A DNA stretch of 47,841 nucleotides from Candidatus Alloscybalousia intestinigallinarum (GTDB lineage: Bacteria; Bacillota_I; Bacilli_A; RF39; UBA660): positions 1-47,841 of the forward strand of contig DVKF01000065.1 of NCBI GenBank assembly GCA_018716115.1, in the 5' to 3' direction. The notes under the pieces are model-generated. The model was not told where the DNA came from and did not search any database. It was given only the letters and a program-made list of their open reading frames with translations. Positions 45,586 through 47,841 of the stretch are shown piece after piece; within the stretch, counting starts at the first letter, position 1, and every line of letters begins with the position of its first letter. The position numbers and the translations under genes are program-made.

Positions 45586-47082
45586 TTACCGTTTCTTAAA
45601 AATAATATAACGACGCAAATTTTCTTTTTTCATACTATGACTAGTTTTAGATTCAAGTCCTGAAAAGAAGACTTCATAATCAGAATCATGTAACAATAAT
45701 TGATATAAATAATCATCTTCTGTAACTAATAAATGAGTAAACTGATACTTTTCTAAAAAATTGCGATAATTCAAAGCATGATTTTGTAAGTAAAACAACT
45801 CATCTAAAATATCCGCCTGTTGATTATTTTCTTTAATAAACACTTCCGCTCGACTATCTATATAAACAGCTAAACCTTTATATTCGGCATAACTACATTC
45901 TCCATAGGCACAATATAATCGAACTTGATTAGGATCTTCTTTTTTTAATAAATAATCAATTCCTTCTTGATTAGCACTATTCATAACAATCCCATCAGAA
46001 GATAAAATTAAAGTTAAAGGAATTATTCCTAAAAAAATAATGGCTACAACTATAGGAATATATTGTCGAATAGAAAAAGATAAATCACGAACTTGATAAA
46101 AATGAGAACGAAAATAATAAGCTAACGGGTAAATAGCAGCCATTAAGAAAAAAGCTAAACCACGCCAAGAAGAAATTGCTAAATAAGTCGTACCAATCAA
46201 TAATAAAAAATGGCGAAGTTGAAGTTTTCCAGAAGTAAAAATTAAATAGCCAAGCCATACAAGAAATAAGCAGAAATAAGAAACCATTCCTGAAAAAGTA
46301 TGAATATCTGGAATTCGCATTTCAGTAACTACATGATAAAGACTACTATTACTAATAGAACGAAATAAATAAAATAAAGAATCGATTCCATAGGGATTAA
46401 GAAAAGCAACCAAAATCATAGAAAGAAAGGCAATGAATAATGGCTTCTTCGGTTTAGACTCAGAAGAGAGTCTACCAATAGAAATAGAAAAAGTATTAAG
46501 AAAAAAAGGTAACCAAAAGCAAAATAACATTGGCCATAAAGAGGCGTGTAATTGGATCATCAACCAAGATAAAAATGGAAGAAAATATAGAATTTTAGTA
46601 TTTTTCTTCTTCATATAATGTTCTAAAACATATAATTCAGTCAGCAAAATAGCAAATGAAAAAATCTGTGGTCTTGGTGATAAGAAAAAGAAAGCAAGAA
46701 CGGAAACAATCACACAAGTAAATAAAATAGATAAATTTCTTTTTTTATCGGTCAATAACATCAATAACTGATAAGTAATAAAAACAAGATAGCCGTTTAC
46801 TAAAAGCGTAAGAAAATAAATTCCAATTTTACCCCCATAATCATAAACAAAAAAGAATAAAACATCAACTAACCATTGTTGAACAACCAGAGTTAAATTT
46901 TCATGAAAGGTTAAAAAATCAACATGAGGAAACCCGTTTGTAACAATTTCCTCTCCAGTACGTATTAAAAACCATATATCATTACCAAAACAAGTAGCAG
47001 ATAAAATACCAACTAAAATAGGAATTAGTAAAAAGGAAAAGGCTTCCCATTTAGCCGGATGATAAGAACAAAATCGTTTCAT
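45586..47082 (-). CDS. Polytopic membrane protein, GT-C glycosyltransferase-like
   Basis: 498 residues with about 10-11 hydrophobic segments up to residue ~370 and a soluble C-terminal domain. Near the N-terminus, NDIWFLIRTGEEIVTNGFPHVDF followed by LVVQQWLVDVLFFFVYDYGG resembles the first extracytoplasmic loop of GT-C proteins, where an Asp and Trp-x-x-x-x-Gly-E/G pattern binds the lipid-linked sugar donor. The C-terminal part (VRLYCAYGECSYAEYKGLAVYIDSRAEVF) is like the 'WGGYL...iDgR' domain found in related proteins. A role in glycosylating surface polymers or proteins is inference; a link with the neighbouring surface protein is attractive but unproven. Confidence 0.65.
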   Translation of the reverse strand: MKRFCSYHPAKWEAFSFLLIPILVGILSATCFGNDIWFLIRTGEEIVTNGFPHVDFLTFHENLTLVVQQWLVDVLFFFVYDYGGKIGIYFLTLLVNGYLVFITYQLLMLLTDKKRNLSILFTCVIVSVLAFFFLSPRPQIFSFAILLTELYVLEHYMKKKNTKILYFLPFLSWLMIQLHASLWPMLFCFWLPFFLNTFSISIGRLSSESKPKKPLFIAFLSMILVAFLNPYGIDSLFYLFRSISNSSLYHVVTEMRIPDIHTFSGMVSYFCLFLVWLGYLIFTSGKLQLRHFLLLIGTTYLAISSWRGLAFFLMAAIYPLAYYFRSHFYQVRDLSFSIRQYIPIVVAIIFLGIIPLTLILSSDGIVMNSANQEGIDYLLKKEDPNQVRLYCAYGECSYAEYKGLAVYIDSRAEVFIKENNQQADILDELFYLQNHALNYRNFLEKYQFTHLLVTEDDYLYQLLLHDSDYEVFFSGLESKTSHSMKKENLRRYIIFKKR

Positions 47083-47097
47083 ATTAACACCAATTAA

Positions 47098-47126
47098 AGT
47101 ATAACACTACTAAACGAAATCACCAA
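47098..47126 (-). promoter_or_regulatory. Promoter of the GT-C-like gene
   Basis: Minus strand TTGGTG (47121-47126), 17 bases, TATACT (47098-47103), about 16 bases before the ATG at 47082, which has GGTG as ribosome binding site. Confidence 0.5.
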
Positions 47127-47142
47127 GTTTTTCTATTTCTAA

Positions 47143-47841
47143 TTATTTAAGTTCTATTCTTAAATTTGTCGCTCTAACTTGTGTTCCATTATAACTATAG
47201 GCATAAATCGTAACAGAATCATACATCGAAACATCGTAACTTAAATCACTCACATTAGTCGTATTGGTAAAGAACGCAACTCTTGTCGACGTCTCGCCGG
47301 ATGTTCCAGTAATAGCAAAATGAGAAGCACTAGGCCAATTCGATTCACCACTAATAACCAAATTCTCAATAGAGATTTTACTTACATTCTGCAATTCAAT
47401 ACCGCCGCCACCAGCATAATGACTCGTAGTTTGATTACTAGCTCCATAAAGAGCAGGAATAAAAATCGTATTAGTAAATTCTGTTGCACTACCAGTCACT
47501 TGAGTACCATTTACCCAAGCCGTCTTACCATTCCTAATATCATCCGCTGTCGCCGTTCCTTGGGTTTGACTAGCTAATGATTCAGAACTAATCACACCTT
47601 TTCCATTATGATACCCTTCTGGTATAGTATAACTTTCTCCCGCTTTTAATGTCTGATTAACGGTTCCTCTATTTACCATCGTTCCAGTTATCTGATTTCC
47701 ATTTACCCATGCTTTCTTACCAGTTAAAATATCTTCTGGTGCTGCCATATCTTCAGTAACTTCTTCACTCTCTACTCGGTTTGTGATTCTAATCTCTCCA
47801 TTTCCAAGCAAAATATCTTCTATACTATTATTCTGATATCC
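47143..47841 (-). CDS. C-terminal part of a repeat-containing surface protein, cut by the window edge
   Basis: The frame stays open to the right edge (233 codons visible) and reads GYQNNSIEDILLGNG at the boundary, so the start is outside. Two copies of a module 'ILTGKKAWVNGNQITGTM / IRNGKTAWVNGTQVTGSA' flank a segment LKAGESYTIPEGYHNGKGVI. The last ~100 residues look like a beta-sandwich (GGIELQNVSKISIENLVISG, SVTIYAYSYNGTQVRATNL). Such modules occur in phage tail-fibre and bacterial surface proteins, including pilin-like ones. Without the N-terminus I cannot say whether this is a pilin. Confidence 0.65.
   Translation of the reverse strand, partial: GYQNNSIEDILLGNGEIRITNRVESEEVTEDMAAPEDILTGKKAWVNGNQITGTMVNRGTVNQTLKAGESYTIPEGYHNGKGVISSESLASQTQGTATADDIRNGKTAWVNGTQVTGSATEFTNTIFIPALYGASNQTTSHYAGGGGIELQNVSKISIENLVISGESNWPSASHFAITGTSGETSTRVAFFTNTTNVSDLSYDVSMYDSVTIYAYSYNGTQVRATNLRIELK

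Overview
The window looks like a chromosomal segment from a low-GC, AT-rich Gram-positive bacterium of the Bacilli/Mollicutes side of the Firmicutes, probably an uncultured, non-model lineage (inference). Three things point there. The order cysS - mrnC - rlmB - sigH - secE - nusG - rplK - rplA - rplJ - rplL - ybxB-like - rpoB - rpoC - rpsL - rpsG - fusA - tuf follows the Bacillus subtilis ribosomal/RNA polymerase region. Ribosome binding sites are strong AGGAGG types. Promoters are SigA-like TTGnnn-17-TATAAT boxes. TGA is used as a stop codon, so this is not a code-4 mycoplasma. RpoB carries Asn where rifampicin-sensitive bacteria have His526, a change known from naturally rifampicin-insensitive Mollicutes.

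Layout. Positions 1-1620 hold a divergent pair: a gene leaving the left edge and a ClpX-like AAA+ ATPase. The ATPase lacks the ClpX zinc domain and sits behind a perfect 11-bp inverted repeat. Positions 1.6-9.8 kb read leftwards: rnr-capA-smpB, then murD and eno, a badly decayed radical-SAM methylthiotransferase-type pseudogene, and secG. Positions 10-12 kb hold a FemX-type peptidoglycan peptidyltransferase on the plus strand and a second gene remnant. From 12 kb to the right end almost everything reads leftwards. First come a type IV pilin-like protein, tuf, fusA, rpsG and rpsL. Next is a block of secreted or pilin-like proteins (17.4-21.1 kb) lying between rpsL and rpoC. Then come rpoC, rpoB, an RsmC-like methyltransferase, rplL, rplJ, rplA, rplK, a hypothetical gene, nusG, secE, a tail-anchored kinase-like protein, a SigH-type sigma factor, rlmB, mrnC, a zinc metallopeptidase, cysS, clpC, a DcuC/YfcC-type transporter, lysS, an RDD membrane protein and dusB. 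The right edge has a polytopic GT-C-like membrane protein and the end of a repeat-containing surface protein.

Most of the content is core information processing: transcription, translation, tRNA charging, trans-translation, RNA decay, secretion and protein quality control. Regulation is readable in the DNA: an L10 leader with an attenuator hairpin, two L1-type leaders (before rplA and rplK), a 5'-terminal hairpin before the methyltransferase-rpoBC unit, and many intrinsic terminators.

The unusual layer is lineage-specific. Pilin-like or repeat-containing secreted proteins are scattered among the most highly expressed operons. A giant 757-residue pilin has Ig-like modules and a 14-cysteine tail. 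Unknown genes are inserted inside the secE-nusG-rplK neighbourhood. Lys-rich cytosolic extensions recur on several membrane proteins. One GC-rich intergenic element could be an unidentified structured RNA.
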